A stretch of 64,000 nt of DNA from Rheinheimera tangshanensis (GCF_014645135.1 NZ_BMLH01000001.1:949600-1013599); one strand, 5' to 3'; positions 26,969 through 38,305 are shown, numbered from the stretch's first letter. The notes: a model not told the origin generated them from the sequence alone. Translations and numbers: made by a program.

Positions 26969-27808
26969 ATGGCTGAGGAATTACGTTTAGTCTTGATTGT
27001 TTTGGGTGTATTGGGTATCAGCGCTTTAGCTTTACACGGCTGGTGGACAGTCCGGAAAAATAATAAGGACATTGGCAAATACGAAGTGGATGCCTCGGCA
27101 AATGCCGGTCCAAAGGCTGATGGATTTGATGAATTGGGTATTGGTCGCAAGCGTGTATTGCAACCGGGCGAAAAACCGCAACCTAAACCAGCACCAACAG
27201 TAGCTCCAAAAGCCAATAAATTACGTGAACCAGTGAAGGTGCGTCGTGAGCCAGAATTAAACGAGCCGTCGCTGGATATGGGCAGCTTTTCTGCCACAGA
27301 CGAGCCTTATGCTGAAGCTGTAGCCGAAGAGCAACAGGCCGCTTACGAAGCTGAAAAAGATCAAGGCGCTCAGGCACCAGCGAACGAAGTGTTGATCCTG
27401 TACGTATTGCTGCCGGAAGGTGAAGAAATTAACGGTTCCTTGTTATTGCCTTCGTTACTGACCTTAGGTTTTAAATACGGTGAGATGAATATTTTCCACC
27501 GTTTCCAGGACAACGCAGGTTCAGGCGAAGTACTGTTTTCTTTGGCCAATATGTTTAATCCAGGCACCTTCGATTTAGAAGACATGGATAAAATGAATAC
27601 CCGTGGTTTAAGTCTGTTTATGACCTTGCCAGGGCCTGGCGAAGCCTTACAGAACTTCAACCTGATGCACAGTGCCGCTAAAAAACTGGCCGATGAATTT
27701 GGTGGTCAGGTACTGGATGGTCAGCGTTCAGTGCTGACAGTACAAACAGTGCGGCATTATGTGGAAAAAATCCGCGAGTTTCAGCGTCAACGCCTGATCC
27801 ACGGTTAA
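26969..27808 (+). CDS. zipA: Cell division protein ZipA
   Basis: A 279-residue divisome protein that tethers FtsZ to the inner membrane. A very short periplasmic N terminus is followed by one TM helix (LVLIVLGVLGISALALHGWW, about residues 7-26), a charged region, a Pro/Ala/Glu-rich flexible linker (about 55-135), and the C-terminal FtsZ-binding ZipA domain (NEVLILYVLLPEGEEINGS to HYVEKIREF, about 135-275). Position between smc and ligA matches the gammaproteobacterial arrangement. A terminator-like hairpin separates it from ligA. Confidence 0.95.
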   Translation: MAEELRLVLIVLGVLGISALALHGWWTVRKNNKDIGKYEVDASANAGPKADGFDELGIGRKRVLQPGEKPQPKPAPTVAPKANKLREPVKVRREPELNEPSLDMGSFSATDEPYAEAVAEEQQAAYEAEKDQGAQAPANEVLILYVLLPEGEEINGSLLLPSLLTLGFKYGEMNIFHRFQDNAGSGEVLFSLANMFNPGTFDLEDMDKMNTRGLSLFMTLPGPGEALQNFNLMHSAAKKLADEFGGQVLDGQRSVLTVQTVRHYVEKIREFQRQRLIHG

Positions 27809-27827
27809 TACAGAACAGCTATTAAAC

Positions 27828-27856
27828 AGGCCCCGTTATCGGGGCCTCGTTATTTT
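27828..27856 (+). terminator. Terminator-like hairpin after zipA
   Basis: Perfect stem AGGCCCCG/CGGGGCCT with loop TTAT at 27,828-27,847, followed by CGTTATTTTA. The T-run is imperfect, so it may attenuate rather than stop transcription into ligA. Confidence 0.75.
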
Positions 27857-27858
27857 AG

Positions 27859-29928
<2,070 letters not shown>

Positions 29929-29929
29929 A

Positions 29930-30385
29930 ATGTCACAGTTTTATCCGCTTTTGGATAAGTATGGCCTGACCCGGATACCACTGCGGTTCTACGCCGTGTT
30001 GCTGTTATCACTCAGGCCTTACATTCTGTGGATTTTAGTGCTGACTATGCCAGAAGGTGGCGATAAATTACTGGCTGCTGTGTATCCTAAAAGTAATGAT
30101 TTTTTAACCGCTTGCCTTATCTGTGCACCTCTACTTTTAGTGGTCACAGCCTTGAGTCAGCGTAAAGAGAAAGGGAGTCAGGGCTGGTTTAAAGTATGGC
30201 GTCAAAGCCGTTGGATCATGTTAGTTATTGTTGCCACAGATCTGGTGCATAGTTTGACGCACTTACCCAACTATGTGATGCTCAAAGCGCCCTGGCTGCT
30301 AATCTCACCCATGTTGTTAGTGCTTAGCTTATGGTGGTTGCTGAAAAATCCTGTGATGAAGCAGGTGGTGACTGAGTGGCCTTAG
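29930..30385 (+). CDS. DUF2919 family inner-membrane protein (YfeZ-like)
   Basis: A 151-residue protein with about four hydrophobic segments (around residues 18-42, 58-75, 92-110 and 122-140) and few charges between. It matches the DUF2919 family typified by E. coli YfeZ. ATG at 29,930 lies one base after the ligA stop, so expression is coupled to ligA. Function unknown. Convergent with the response-regulator gene, only 7 bases apart, and no terminator was found between them. Confidence 0.75.
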   Translation: MSQFYPLLDKYGLTRIPLRFYAVLLLSLRPYILWILVLTMPEGGDKLLAAVYPKSNDFLTACLICAPLLLVVTALSQRKEKGSQGWFKVWRQSRWIMLVIVATDLVHSLTHLPNYVMLKAPWLLISPMLLVLSLWWLLKNPVMKQVVTEWP

Positions 30386-30392
30386 TGCAGCC

Positions 30393-32042
30393 TTAAATCG
30401 CTATTTTTTGCTGGCTTTGCAGTTGTTGCCAGCGTTTTTGCTGCGCTTCACTCAGTTTGGTTTTGGAAAGCATCACCTCACACTGCAACCTGAGTTGTTC
30501 AGTTTGAATGGCAGGATTGATGTTCTCTGTTGAACTTAGTGATTGCAGCAAATTCAGAGCAATACCGACATTACCCGGCATAATATGAAAGGCTTGGATA
30601 AAGGCGTCTAACGCCTGATGCCATTGGCCTTTTTCGTACAGTAGTACAGCGTTGTTGTTGAATTCTCTTGGCCCCATAGGCAAGGTTTCACGCTCTTGCA
30701 GTTCTTGTTTGAGATAGCTCAGAAATACCGAGTCGACATTTTTCAGCTTATTTTCGTCCTGAGTCAGCTGCCTCAGTAATTCTCTGGAACGGCTTAATAA
30801 GCCCACTTCATGCAAAGCTTTGGCTTTATCCAGAATATCTTCGGGACCCAGCTCTCCTTGGGTTTTATCCAGAGTGAGCAACATTTGCTTCGCTTTATCT
30901 ATTTGATCTTTCAAATAATAAATCCGAGCCTGCACTACGGCTTGTTGTTGTTCTTTCTGTGGCTCAGGGAAGAGTTGGCGCATATTATTTAAGGTCTCAT
31001 TGGCGACCTTGGATAAGCGGATGATGTGTTCCTCTTCATCGATACTTAAAGCGTAATCAATAGAGGCTCGTGCCAGGTTCAGATACAAATCAGGCTGTTC
31101 GTAGATAGAGAAACGGGCAAATCTAAGCAAATCTCTGGCAGCTTTAAATTGTTGCTCGTAGTCATGGGTTAAACGCGACAGGTTCATTAGTTTTTGTTGC
31201 CGTAATAAATTACGTGGTGCCATATCTGCCGCTTGTAACAGCTCTGCCTGAGCTTTTTTATACAGATGCTGGCGCAGATGGATCTCAGCTAATAAATCCA
31301 GCGCAGCCAGTTTTAAATCAACCTTGTTCAGTAAAGGTTGTAACAAGGCTATCGCTTCAGAAAAGCCTTCCCGCTGAATTAAGCAGCGGGCTAAACCAAG
31401 TTTTACCCATTGCAGACTGTCGTGCTGGATCAGGTTGCTGTAAAACTGTTCGCTTTCAGTCCAGCGGCCTGCTTGTTGCAACAGCTCGCCTTTGATTTTC
31501 AGCAGCATGTTGTGGTATTTGAGCTGATAACCCTGTTCCAGCCATTGCTCCAGCATTTTCAGTGCCTGCCCGGTTTTGTTTAGATCCATCAAGGTATACA
31601 AAGGGCGGAATAATTTTTTACGTTGGACAGTACGATCTATACGGGCTTGTAAGTCTTTAATGGCGTAAGGCTTCACCATAAATTCGTCAGGCTGCAATTC
31701 TAAAACGCTATGCACCAGGCTTGGGTTTGTTTCTGCGCTGATAAAAATAAAGCCTGTACTGTGACTAAATAAATTACGAGCTTTTAACTCCTGATACAGC
31801 TGATAACCATCTTTGCCATTCAAATTAAAAGAGCAAATAATCAAATCAAAGGTTTTGTCACGGCACTGAGTTAAAGCCACAGCAGAATTTTCAGCATAAA
31901 TAAAACTGCTATAGCCCAGACTCTCCAGCGCATAACGCAGATAATTCTGAGTTAAAGGCTGTTCATCTACAACCAGTATCCGGACGTCTTTGTTAAGTTT
32001 TACTGTCATAGATGAATTAGGTGTTTTTATCATTTGTATCAA
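30393..32042 (-). CDS. Receiver-domain protein with TPR repeats, phospho-Asp replaced
   Basis: A 549-residue protein: an N-terminal CheY-like receiver (about residues 20-140) followed by TPR-like helical repeats (about 150-540). The receiver keeps the acidic pair (VVDEQP, D26/E27), the Ser of FISAET and the Lys of FMVKPY (K124), but the phospho-acceptor position is Ser (DLIICSFNLNGKDG, S71). It therefore probably does not signal by ordinary phosphorylation; a scaffold role is more likely. Similar receiver-TPR proteins occur in Alteromonadales and Vibrio. Start taken at ATG 32,042; the later ATG at codon 12 is possible. No kinase gene adjoins it. Confidence 0.85.
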   Translation of the reverse strand: MIQMIKTPNSSMTVKLNKDVRILVVDEQPLTQNYLRYALESLGYSSFIYAENSAVALTQCRDKTFDLIICSFNLNGKDGYQLYQELKARNLFSHSTGFIFISAETNPSLVHSVLELQPDEFMVKPYAIKDLQARIDRTVQRKKLFRPLYTLMDLNKTGQALKMLEQWLEQGYQLKYHNMLLKIKGELLQQAGRWTESEQFYSNLIQHDSLQWVKLGLARCLIQREGFSEAIALLQPLLNKVDLKLAALDLLAEIHLRQHLYKKAQAELLQAADMAPRNLLRQQKLMNLSRLTHDYEQQFKAARDLLRFARFSIYEQPDLYLNLARASIDYALSIDEEEHIIRLSKVANETLNNMRQLFPEPQKEQQQAVVQARIYYLKDQIDKAKQMLLTLDKTQGELGPEDILDKAKALHEVGLLSRSRELLRQLTQDENKLKNVDSVFLSYLKQELQERETLPMGPREFNNNAVLLYEKGQWHQALDAFIQAFHIMPGNVGIALNLLQSLSSTENINPAIQTEQLRLQCEVMLSKTKLSEAQQKRWQQLQSQQKIAI

Positions 32043-32189
32043 ATATAGCCATTAAATTGATGAAAATCTCGACTTTTTTCAAATGAATTCAACAGCTAAG
32101 GTTTTTCTGATTTAGGAAATTTATAGATAAGTGAAAAAATGGTAAAAACAAAACGTGTGGATTGAATAAAATCAAAGAGTTAACTGGAT

Positions 32190-32378
32190 TCTGTTTTGTA
32201 AATAAAGTGCGGTGCTTTCCGAAAGGTTTTTGGTGGATGCTACTGGGTTCGAATCAGTCTGCCTTGGTCTTTTGTGAAGAGTGCGATGTTTTCCGAAAGG
32301 TTTTTGGTGGATGCTACTGGGTTCGAACCAGTCTGCCTTGGTCTTTTGTGAAGAGTGCGATGTTTTCCGAAAGGTTTT
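32190..32378 (-). repeat. Tandem 74-bp repeats carrying tRNA-Val 3'-end fragments
   Basis: Directly behind the 3' end of the last tRNA-Val gene, the segment TGGTGGATGCTACTGGGTTC (CCA, acceptor 3' strand, T arm) is repeated at 32,231-32,258 and 32,305-32,332. Each copy is followed by TCTGCCTTGGTCTTTTGTGA and a GCGATGTTTTCCGAAAGG tail. Spacing between copies and to the intact gene (32,379) is exactly 74 bases. A further degenerate tail lies at about 32,207-32,230. The fragments lack the anticodon and D arms, so they are tRNA pseudogenes or an attachment-site scar. Confidence 0.85.
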
Positions 32379-32454
32379 TGGTGGATGCTACTGGGCTCGA
32401 ACCAGTGACCCCCGCCTTGTAAGGGCGGTGCTCTCCCAGCTGAGCTAAGCATCC
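32379..32454 (-). tRNA. tRNA-Val (anticodon TAC), copy 4 in transcription order
   Basis: 76 nt including encoded CCA. Acceptor GGATGCT pairs with AGCATCC. Anticodon loop CTTACAA gives TAC; T arm CTGGTTCGAGCCCAG. It differs from the others by ACCGCCC in the anticodon stem and by GAGCC in the T arm. Last of four co-oriented tRNA-Val genes. Confidence 0.95.
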
Positions 32455-32492
32455 TGGGACTATTCTTTGTTACGCGAAGACATCTGATAAGA

Positions 32493-32568
32493 TGGTGGAC
32501 GCTACTGGGTTCGAACCAGTGACCCCCGCCTTGTAAGGGCGATGCTCTCCCAGCTGAGCTAAGCGTCC
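32493..32568 (-). tRNA. tRNA-Val (anticodon TAC), copy 3
   Basis: 76 nt with encoded CCA. The acceptor is GGACGCT/AGCGTCC, a compensated change relative to the other copies, showing selection for pairing. Anticodon TAC, T arm CTGGTTCGAACCCAG. Confidence 0.95.
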
Positions 32569-32603
32569 TGGGCATTGTTACTTTTATTCACATTGAAATG
32601 TGA

Positions 32604-32679
32604 TGGTGGATGCTACTGGGTTCGAACCAGTGACCCCCGCCTTGTAAGGGCGATGCTCTCCCAGCTGAGCTAAGCATCC
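32604..32679 (-). tRNA. tRNA-Val (anticodon TAC), copy 2
   Basis: 76 nt with encoded CCA, acceptor GGATGCT/AGCATCC, anticodon TAC, T arm CTGGTTCGAACCCAG. Separated from its neighbours by short AT-rich spacers. Confidence 0.96.
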
Positions 32680-32729
32680 TGGGCATAACAACTGACTACA
32701 ACGATACATCTTAAAGTTTTGATAAAAGA

Positions 32730-32805
32730 TGGTGGATGCTACTGGGATCGAACCAGTGACCCCCGCCTTGTAAGGGCGATGCTCTCCCGGCTGAGCTAAG
32801 CATCC
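32730..32805 (-). tRNA. tRNA-Val (anticodon TAC), copy 1
   Basis: 76 nt with encoded CCA, acceptor GGATGCT/AGCATCC, anticodon TAC. The D arm has CCGGGAG where the other copies have CTGGGAG, and the T arm has GATCC. First gene of the tRNA cluster, just downstream of a strong promoter. Confidence 0.96.
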
Positions 32806-32823
32806 ATCGTGTGGTCGGCCGTC

Positions 32824-32851
32824 ATTATAGGGGGCACGGTTTTTGTGTCAA
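32824..32851 (-). promoter_or_regulatory. Sigma70 promoter of the tRNA-Val cluster
   Basis: Read on the minus strand: TTGACA (32,851-32,846), a 16-base spacer, TATAAT (32,829-32,824), both perfect consensus hexamers. A GC-rich discriminator (GACGGCCGAC) follows, as seen at stringently controlled stable-RNA promoters. About 18 bases separate the -10 from the first tRNA. Confidence 0.9.
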
Positions 32852-32989
32852 TAATATTTTTAGCTTTGTGAACCGTATGCTTTAAAAGTAAGCAGTTAAA
32901 TCTTTTGTCGCATCATAGCTTCTCCCGTGCAATCACGGCTTTGCATTGGTACAATAGCGCCCAATTTTTTGGCCTTCAGTGGATTTTTT

Positions 32990-34402
32990 ATGTCTATAGT
33001 TACTCGTTTCGCGCCAAGCCCTACAGGTTATCTGCACGTTGGTGGCGCCCGTACAGCCTTATACAGCTGGCTGCATGCTCGTAAAACCGGCGGTACTTTT
33101 ATTCTTCGTATTGAAGATACTGATTTAGAGCGTTCAACGCAGGAATCTGTTGATGCCATTTTAGAAGGTATGGAATGGTTAGGTCTGGATTATGACGACG
33201 GCCCGTACTACCAAACCAAACGCTTTGATTTATATAAAGAAGTCGTTGCTCAGTTGTTAGCTGAAGGCAAAGCCTACAAATGCTTCTGTACTGTGGAAGA
33301 AGTGGACGCCATGCGCGAAGCGCAAATGGCTGCTGGCGAAAAACCGAAATACAACGGTATGTGGCGTGATCGTACCGACCACCCAACAGATAAACCTTAT
33401 GTCATTCGCTTCAAAAACCCTCAGGATGGGGTGGTGGTGATTGACGATTTAATCAAGGGCCGGATTGAAATTGCGAATGCTGAGCTGGACGATTTAATCA
33501 TAGCCCGCAGCGACGGTACGCCCACTTATAACCTGACCGTAGTGGTCGACGACTGGAAAATGGGTATTACGCACGTCATTCGTGGTGACGACCATGTCAA
33601 CAACACTCCACGTCAGATGAATATTCTGGCCGCTTTGGGTGCCGACATTCCTAAGTATGCTCATGTACCTATGATTTTAGGTGACGATGGCAAACGCTTA
33701 TCCAAACGTCATGGCGCAGTAGGTGTAATGCAATACCGCGAGAACGGTTTCCTGCCAGAAGCTTTGATCAATTATTTAGTGCGTTTAGGCTGGTCTCATG
33801 GCGATCAGGAAATTTTCAGCAAAGAAGAATTGGTCCAGCTGTTTGATTTAAGCAACTGTAACCGCGCTCCTTCAGCTTTTAACACCGATAAGCTGATTTG
33901 GTTAAACCAGCATTATATGAAAACGCTGGCACCAGACTATGTAGCCAAACATTTAGCCTGGCATGTGGCTGAGCAGAAGCTGGATATCAGCACTGGCCCG
34001 GCTTTAGCCGAACTGGTGAAAGTGCAGGCTGAACGGGTGAAAACCTTAAAAGAGCTGGTCGAAGTCAGTCGGTATTTCTACGAAGACTTTAGCGAGTTTG
34101 AAGAAAACGCAGCGAAAAAACACTTACGCCCAGTGGCTGCAGAACCTCTGGTTGCTGTTCAGACTAAACTTGCTGAACTGAGCGACTGGTCGGTAGAGGC
34201 TTTACATCAAGCTATTAACGATGCAGCTGAGAGCCTGGGTTTAGGCATGGGCAAAGTAGGTATGCCTTTACGTGTAGCTGTCACAGGCGGTGGTAACTCA
34301 CCAGCTTTGGATGCAACTTTGGCACTGATTGGCAAAGAGCGGGTGTTAAAACGCATCAGCATGGCACTTGAGTACATCAGCAACAGAGCTTCTGAGTCAT
34401 AA
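32990..34402 (+). CDS. gltX: Glutamyl-tRNA synthetase
   Basis: Class I aminoacyl-tRNA synthetase charging tRNA-Glu. The HIGH-type motif is in [14 protein letters not shown] (about residues 9-22), the KMSKS-type motif in [10 protein letters not shown] (about 236-245). A cysteine pair in [11 protein letters not shown] (about 98-103) resembles the zinc-site start of GluRS. Length 470 aa fits E. coli (471). ATG at 32,990 gives the conserved N terminus; an upstream in-frame start at 32,927 would add 21 residues and is rejected. It is divergent from the tRNA-Val cluster. Confidence 0.96.
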   Translation: MSIVTRFAPSPTGYLHVGGARTALYSWLHARKTGGTFILRIEDTDLERSTQESVDAILEGMEWLGLDYDDGPYYQTKRFDLYKEVVAQLLAEGKAYKCFCTVEEVDAMREAQMAAGEKPKYNGMWRDRTDHPTDKPYVIRFKNPQDGVVVIDDLIKGRIEIANAELDDLIIARSDGTPTYNLTVVVDDWKMGITHVIRGDDHVNNTPRQMNILAALGADIPKYAHVPMILGDDGKRLSKRHGAVGVMQYRENGFLPEALINYLVRLGWSHGDQEIFSKEELVQLFDLSNCNRAPSAFNTDKLIWLNQHYMKTLAPDYVAKHLAWHVAEQKLDISTGPALAELVKVQAERVKTLKELVEVSRYFYEDFSEFEENAAKKHLRPVAAEPLVAVQTKLAELSDWSVEALHQAINDAAESLGLGMGKVGMPLRVAVTGGGNSPALDATLALIGKERVLKRISMALEYISNRASES

Positions 34403-34516
34403 ATCGTAGCGGCGACCTTTATGGTCGCCCGTCTTGCGTCAAAATCTGCTTCAGCAAGGCTGCATTCATTTGCAGCTGTCAAAATCGTTTTTATTTTTTA
34501 ACAAGGGTTATACAAG

Positions 34517-35296
34517 ATGCGTTTAGTAGTCGCATTGTCGGCGGTACTACTGTGTTCAGTAGTCTCTGTGCAAGCACAAGAATTTCAGAAAACACATGGT
34601 GAAGAGCAAAGCACTATTCCGCCTTGGGGTGGAGATGTTGAAGTCGGTGTCGTGTTAAGTCGCGGTAATACCGAAGCCACAGCTGTGCGCACCAATGCGG
34701 AGTTAAAACATGAGCTGGAGGATTTTCGGAACAAATACTACATCCAGACCTTGTTGCAACGTAACACTCAAACCAACAGTGCTACTGGTGAAAAAGAAGA
34801 CAACACCACAGGCCAACGGGTTGGTTTGACTGCACAAAGTAACTATAAATTTTTCCGTTCAGACAGCAGTTTATTCGGCCGGGCTGCCTACTTAAACGAC
34901 CGTTTTGGTGCTTTCCGCGAGCAATCCTCAGTAGCCGTCGGTTATGCCAACAGGTTATACGAAGAAGGTCAGAACTACTTAGACTTCGAAACCGGTCCCG
35001 GTATCGCATATGACAGACCGTCCGAAGGTGAAAGTAACTCAGGTATGATTTGGTACGCTGCCGGTAACTTTGAGTATCACTTCTCAGAAACCAGTAAGTT
35101 CAAACAAACGCTGGAATACGCTATTTCGTTAGACGGTCATAACACCAGCTATACCAGCCGTAGTGCTATCACAGCACAAATTAATAACGAGCTGGCGCTG
35201 CGTTTAAGCCTGAATATTAAATACGATTCAGATGTAGGTGTGGATAAGAAAAGCACAGACTCAGAAACCGCAGCTTCTATCGTCTATTCGTTCTAA
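34517..35296 (+). CDS. DUF481 family outer-membrane protein (YdiY-like)
   Basis: A 259-residue exported protein: signal peptide residues 1-20 (ends VQAQ), then an all-beta domain with alternating hydrophobic/aromatic strands (WGGDVEVGVVLSRGNTEATA, FGRAAYLNDRFGAFREQ, YLDFETGPGIAYD) ending with the outer-membrane C-terminal pattern AASIVYSF. This is the DUF481 'salt-induced outer membrane protein' family. Function is not established. ATG at 34,517 follows AAGGG. It ends just before the second GGGGTCAGA palindrome and is convergent with serA. Confidence 0.85.
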   Translation: MRLVVALSAVLLCSVVSVQAQEFQKTHGEEQSTIPPWGGDVEVGVVLSRGNTEATAVRTNAELKHELEDFRNKYYIQTLLQRNTQTNSATGEKEDNTTGQRVGLTAQSNYKFFRSDSSLFGRAAYLNDRFGAFREQSSVAVGYANRLYEEGQNYLDFETGPGIAYDRPSEGESNSGMIWYAAGNFEYHFSETSKFKQTLEYAISLDGHNTSYTSRSAITAQINNELALRLSLNIKYDSDVGVDKKSTDSETAASIVYSF

Positions 35297-35301
35297 AAAT
35301 A

Positions 35302-35356
35302 AAATTGGGGTCAGATCACATTGTTAACTGTTAACAATGTGATCTGACCCCAATTT
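35302..35356. repeat. GGGGTCAGA palindromic repeat acting as bidirectional terminator (copy 2)
   Basis: A perfect 55-base palindrome centred at 35,329, with the same core as the copy at 22,593 (GGGGTCAGATCACATTGTTAAC and complement) plus AAATT/AATTT arms. It lies 5 bases after the DUF481 stop and 2 bases before the serA stop, i.e. it fills a convergent junction. Confidence 0.95.
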
Positions 35357-35358
35357 AG

Positions 35359-36585
35359 TTAGTGCAGGACGCGGGCGCGCAACGTCCCTGGGATCGCCTT
35401 TAACTCATTTAAAGCCAGATCGCGATCCTGAGAATCTATATCGATCACCACATAACCAATCTCAGCGTTGGTTTGCAGATACTGACCCGAAATGTTGATG
35501 CCGTGTTTAGCGAAGGCTTCGTTGATTTTGGTCAGCATACCAGGCTGGTTTTTGTGGATATGCAGTAAACGTGAACGGCCTTTGTGCTCAGGCAGTGAAA
35601 CTTCAGGGAAATTCACTGCAGACAAAGTCGAACCGTTGTCGCTGTATTTCACCATCTTGCCTGCTACTTCAAAACCTATATTCTCCTGCGCTTCCTGGGT
35701 AGAACCGCCAATATGTGGCGTCAGGATCACATTGTCGAATTCGCGCAGCGGGCTGATAAATTCTTCATCATTGCTGGTCGGTTCTACAGGGAATACGTCT
35801 ATCGCCGCACCGGCCAGTTTTTTTGCTTTCATCACGGCCGCTAAAGCGTCAATATCGACCACAGTGCCGCGTGAAGCGTTGATCAAAATGCTGCCTTGTT
35901 TCATCAGATCTAATTCAGCTTCGCCGATCATATTTTTGGTCTGAGCGGTTTCAGGCACGTGCAAAGTCACTACGTCTGAGGTTTTCAGCAAAGTACCAAA
36001 ATCGACTTGTGTGGCATTACCTAACACCAGCTTGTCTTCGATATCGTAAAACTGCACACGCATACCAATGTTTTCCGCCATGATGCTCAGCTGAGTACCA
36101 ATATGGCCGTAACCTATAATGCCTAAGGTTTTACCACGGGCTTCAAAGGACTGAGTTGCAGTTTTTTGCCATTCACCACGGTGGGCTGCCGCATTACGCT
36201 CCGGAATACCACGCAGCAACATAATGATTTGACCTAATACCAGCTCAGCTACAGAGCGGGTGTTAGAGAAAGGCGCGTTGAATACCGGAATACCACGCAT
36301 TAAAGCCGCGTCTAAATCGACCTGATTAGTACCGATACAGAAGCAACCCACAGCGGCCAGTTTCGTAGCCGCATCCAGCACTTTTTCGGTCAGTTGGGTG
36401 CGTGAGCGAATACCAATAAAATGCACATCACGGATTTTTTCAATCAGTTCAGCTTCATCCAAAGAGGTTTTTAAATACTCAATGTTGCTGTAGCCCTGAT
36501 TCTTAAAGCTTTGCACCGCACTTTGGTGCAAACCTTCCAGTAACAGGATCTTGATCTTGTCTTTGGGCAGCGAAAATTTTTCCAT
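35359..36585 (-). CDS. serA: D-3-phosphoglycerate dehydrogenase
   Basis: First committed enzyme of serine biosynthesis, oxidising 3-phosphoglycerate with NAD+. The nucleotide-binding motif GIIGYGHIG lies at about residues 157-165; catalytic Arg, Glu and His are in INASRGTVVDID, VFPVEPTSND and LTPHIGGSTQEAQENIG. A C-terminal ACT domain (about 335-408, RLLHIHKNQPGMLTKINEAFAKHG) is the site of serine feedback inhibition in E. coli. Length 408 aa matches E. coli (410). It lies 32 bases after rpiA on the same strand, as in many gammaproteobacteria. Confidence 0.97.
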   Translation of the reverse strand: MEKFSLPKDKIKILLLEGLHQSAVQSFKNQGYSNIEYLKTSLDEAELIEKIRDVHFIGIRSRTQLTEKVLDAATKLAAVGCFCIGTNQVDLDAALMRGIPVFNAPFSNTRSVAELVLGQIIMLLRGIPERNAAAHRGEWQKTATQSFEARGKTLGIIGYGHIGTQLSIMAENIGMRVQFYDIEDKLVLGNATQVDFGTLLKTSDVVTLHVPETAQTKNMIGEAELDLMKQGSILINASRGTVVDIDALAAVMKAKKLAGAAIDVFPVEPTSNDEEFISPLREFDNVILTPHIGGSTQEAQENIGFEVAGKMVKYSDNGSTLSAVNFPEVSLPEHKGRSRLLHIHKNQPGMLTKINEAFAKHGINISGQYLQTNAEIGYVVIDIDSQDRDLALNELKAIPGTLRARVLH

Positions 36586-36617
36586 TTTACTTCTCTTTAA
36601 AGTGTTGCAATTTAAAT

Positions 36618-37274
36618 TCAGTTTAAGACCTGTGTGCCTTCGGCCGTACCGACCAGAACTATATCTGCCGCACGACGGGCAAAAATACCGTTGGTGACTA
36701 CGCCGACCAGGTTGTTTATTTGTTGTTCTAATTCTTCTGGCTCTGTAATGCTAAGGCCATGCACATCTAAAATGATATTACCGTTGTCAGTCACTACGTT
36801 TTGACGCCACACCGGGCGACCACCCAATTTTTCCAGCTCGCGCGCTACATAAGCGCGAGCCATAGGAATGACTTCTACAGGTAAAGGGAATTTGCCGAGT
36901 ACATCCACTTGTTTGGTTTGATCGACAATACAGACAAACTTTTCAGCCACAGCTGCGACAATTTTTTCACGGGTAAGCGCAGCGCCACCGCCTTTAATCA
37001 TATGCTTTCGCGGATTAATTTCGTCTGCGCCATCGACGTACACAGCAAAACTTTCCACTTCGTTTAAATCCAGCACGGTAATGCCTAAAGCACGCATTTT
37101 TTCAGTCGATTGCACTGAACTGGAAACCGCCCCTTTGATCTGATCTTTGATGGTAGCGAGCGCGTCAATAAAGTGATTAACGGTAGAACCTGTGCCTACA
37201 CCGACAATAGTGCCAGCTGTTACGTAATCTAAAGCTGCCCAGGCAGCGGCTTTTTTCATCTGATCTTGAGTCAT
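36618..37274 (-). CDS. rpiA: Ribose-5-phosphate isomerase A
   Basis: Interconverts ribose 5-phosphate and ribulose 5-phosphate in the pentose phosphate pathway. Family motifs: [16 protein letters not shown] (about residues 20-35), DGADEINP (about 81-88), [14 protein letters not shown] (about 94-107). Length 218 aa matches E. coli (219). Upstream of serA on the same strand; the next gene upstream (fau) is 114 bases away. Confidence 0.97.
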   Translation of the reverse strand: MTQDQMKKAAAWAALDYVTAGTIVGVGTGSTVNHFIDALATIKDQIKGAVSSSVQSTEKMRALGITVLDLNEVESFAVYVDGADEINPRKHMIKGGGAALTREKIVAAVAEKFVCIVDQTKQVDVLGKFPLPVEVIPMARAYVARELEKLGGRPVWRQNVVTDNGNIILDVHGLSITEPEELEQQINNLVGVVTNGIFARRAADIVLVGTAEGTQVLN

Positions 37275-37388
37275 TGGGGTACCGTTTTTGTTTTACTGCG
37301 TTTAGCCATACAGACGGATAGTAGCCGAAAAGGGGGATCGGGCAAAAGGGGCAAAAGGCAAAAGAGCTGAAAGAATTTTAGTATTTAC

Positions 37389-37979
37389 TTATCGTTCACT
37401 AAAAGTACGAAAACGGCTGGGAGTGCAAATGAAGGGTAGAGGAATATCCCAAGCTTCGACGGGTACTGATTCCACTTGCTGGCAATCATGGGCTAAGCCA
37501 ATCAGCTGTGGTTTTGTGGCAGCAGAATCTAACTGACTTAAGGTTCTGTCATAAAAGCCGCCACCCATGCCCAAACGTTGGCCTTGCAGATCAAAAGCTA
37601 CTAAAGGTGTAAAGATTAGATCCAACTGGCTGACAGGGCAAAGCAGACTGCAATTCAGCTCTGGCTCGCCAATACCGAACTGATTGGGTTGTAACAAAGT
37701 CGTTGGGGTATAAAGCTGAAACACCAGATAACCAGGCACGACAGGATGCAATAACGGCAGGTACAAGTTTTTGCCTTGCTGCCACAAGGCCTGAATAAGA
37801 GGCATGGTATCCAGCTCACCATCATTGGTCAGGTATAAAGCTATGTGCTGAGCTTGCTGTACTTCAGGGCGAGGCAGTAACTGCTTTACTAAATCCAGAC
37901 TGGCCTGGTGCTGCTGCTCTGCAGATAAAGAACGGCGCAAATGACGAACATGGCTGCGAAGCTGTTGGCGTGAAGTCAA
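37389..37979 (-). CDS. fau: 5-formyltetrahydrofolate cyclo-ligase
   Basis: ATP-dependent enzyme converting 5-formyl-THF to 5,10-methenyl-THF. Recognised by RRSLSAEQQHQAS near the N terminus, LYLTNDGELDTMPLI (about residues 47-61), and the signature FDLQGQRLGMGGGFYDRTL (about 129-147). Length 196 aa. It follows the 6S RNA gene on the same strand, the conserved ssrS-fau (ygfA) arrangement; in E. coli they are co-transcribed and the product has been linked to persister formation. Confidence 0.93.
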   Translation of the reverse strand: MTSRQQLRSHVRHLRRSLSAEQQHQASLDLVKQLLPRPEVQQAQHIALYLTNDGELDTMPLIQALWQQGKNLYLPLLHPVVPGYLVFQLYTPTTLLQPNQFGIGEPELNCSLLCPVSQLDLIFTPLVAFDLQGQRLGMGGGFYDRTLSQLDSAATKPQLIGLAHDCQQVESVPVEAWDIPLPFICTPSRFRTFSER

Positions 37980-38121
37980 AACACTAAACCTGAGATTTTA
38001 AAAATAAACCGGACTATAAAACAGAAAGGGTGAGCTGCAAAGCTGCAGTTTTAAGACTGTCTCTATGATTGAGCTGAGGGAGTGAAGCCATCAAAGCTGC
38101 GGCTTCAAGAACGAGGGATAA

Positions 38122-38305
38122 AATTGTCTCCGAATTGCCGTGTCAAGTATCAGCCCTTGAACCTAAGGTTCAAGGCGGGAGTCAGTTTGTCACCGTAGGC
38201 TTCTCGGTACGAGCCGAGCCTGCACAAAAGCAACAAGAAGGAGCCCCTAAAGTAAAACAATTATCGGCTCAGGGACATCTACCTAATCACTGACAACTCA
38301 GAGAA
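38122..38305 (-). ncRNA. ssrS: 6S RNA
   Basis: About 184 nt on the minus strand between zapA and fau, the conserved location. Landmarks compared from memory with E. coli 6S RNA: 5' TTCTCTGAGTTGTC, CCCTGAGCCGATAA, the central-region arm CGTACCGAGAAGCC, the hairpin CCTTGAACCTTAGGTTCAAGG, and the 3' strand CGGAGA closing the terminal stem. 6S RNA binds sigma70 RNA polymerase in stationary phase. Ends are estimated from the closing stem and may be a few bases off. Confidence 0.93.

Noticed and set aside
32162..32575. Frames across the tRNA cluster (both strands)
   Set aside because: They are translations of repeated tRNA sequence.
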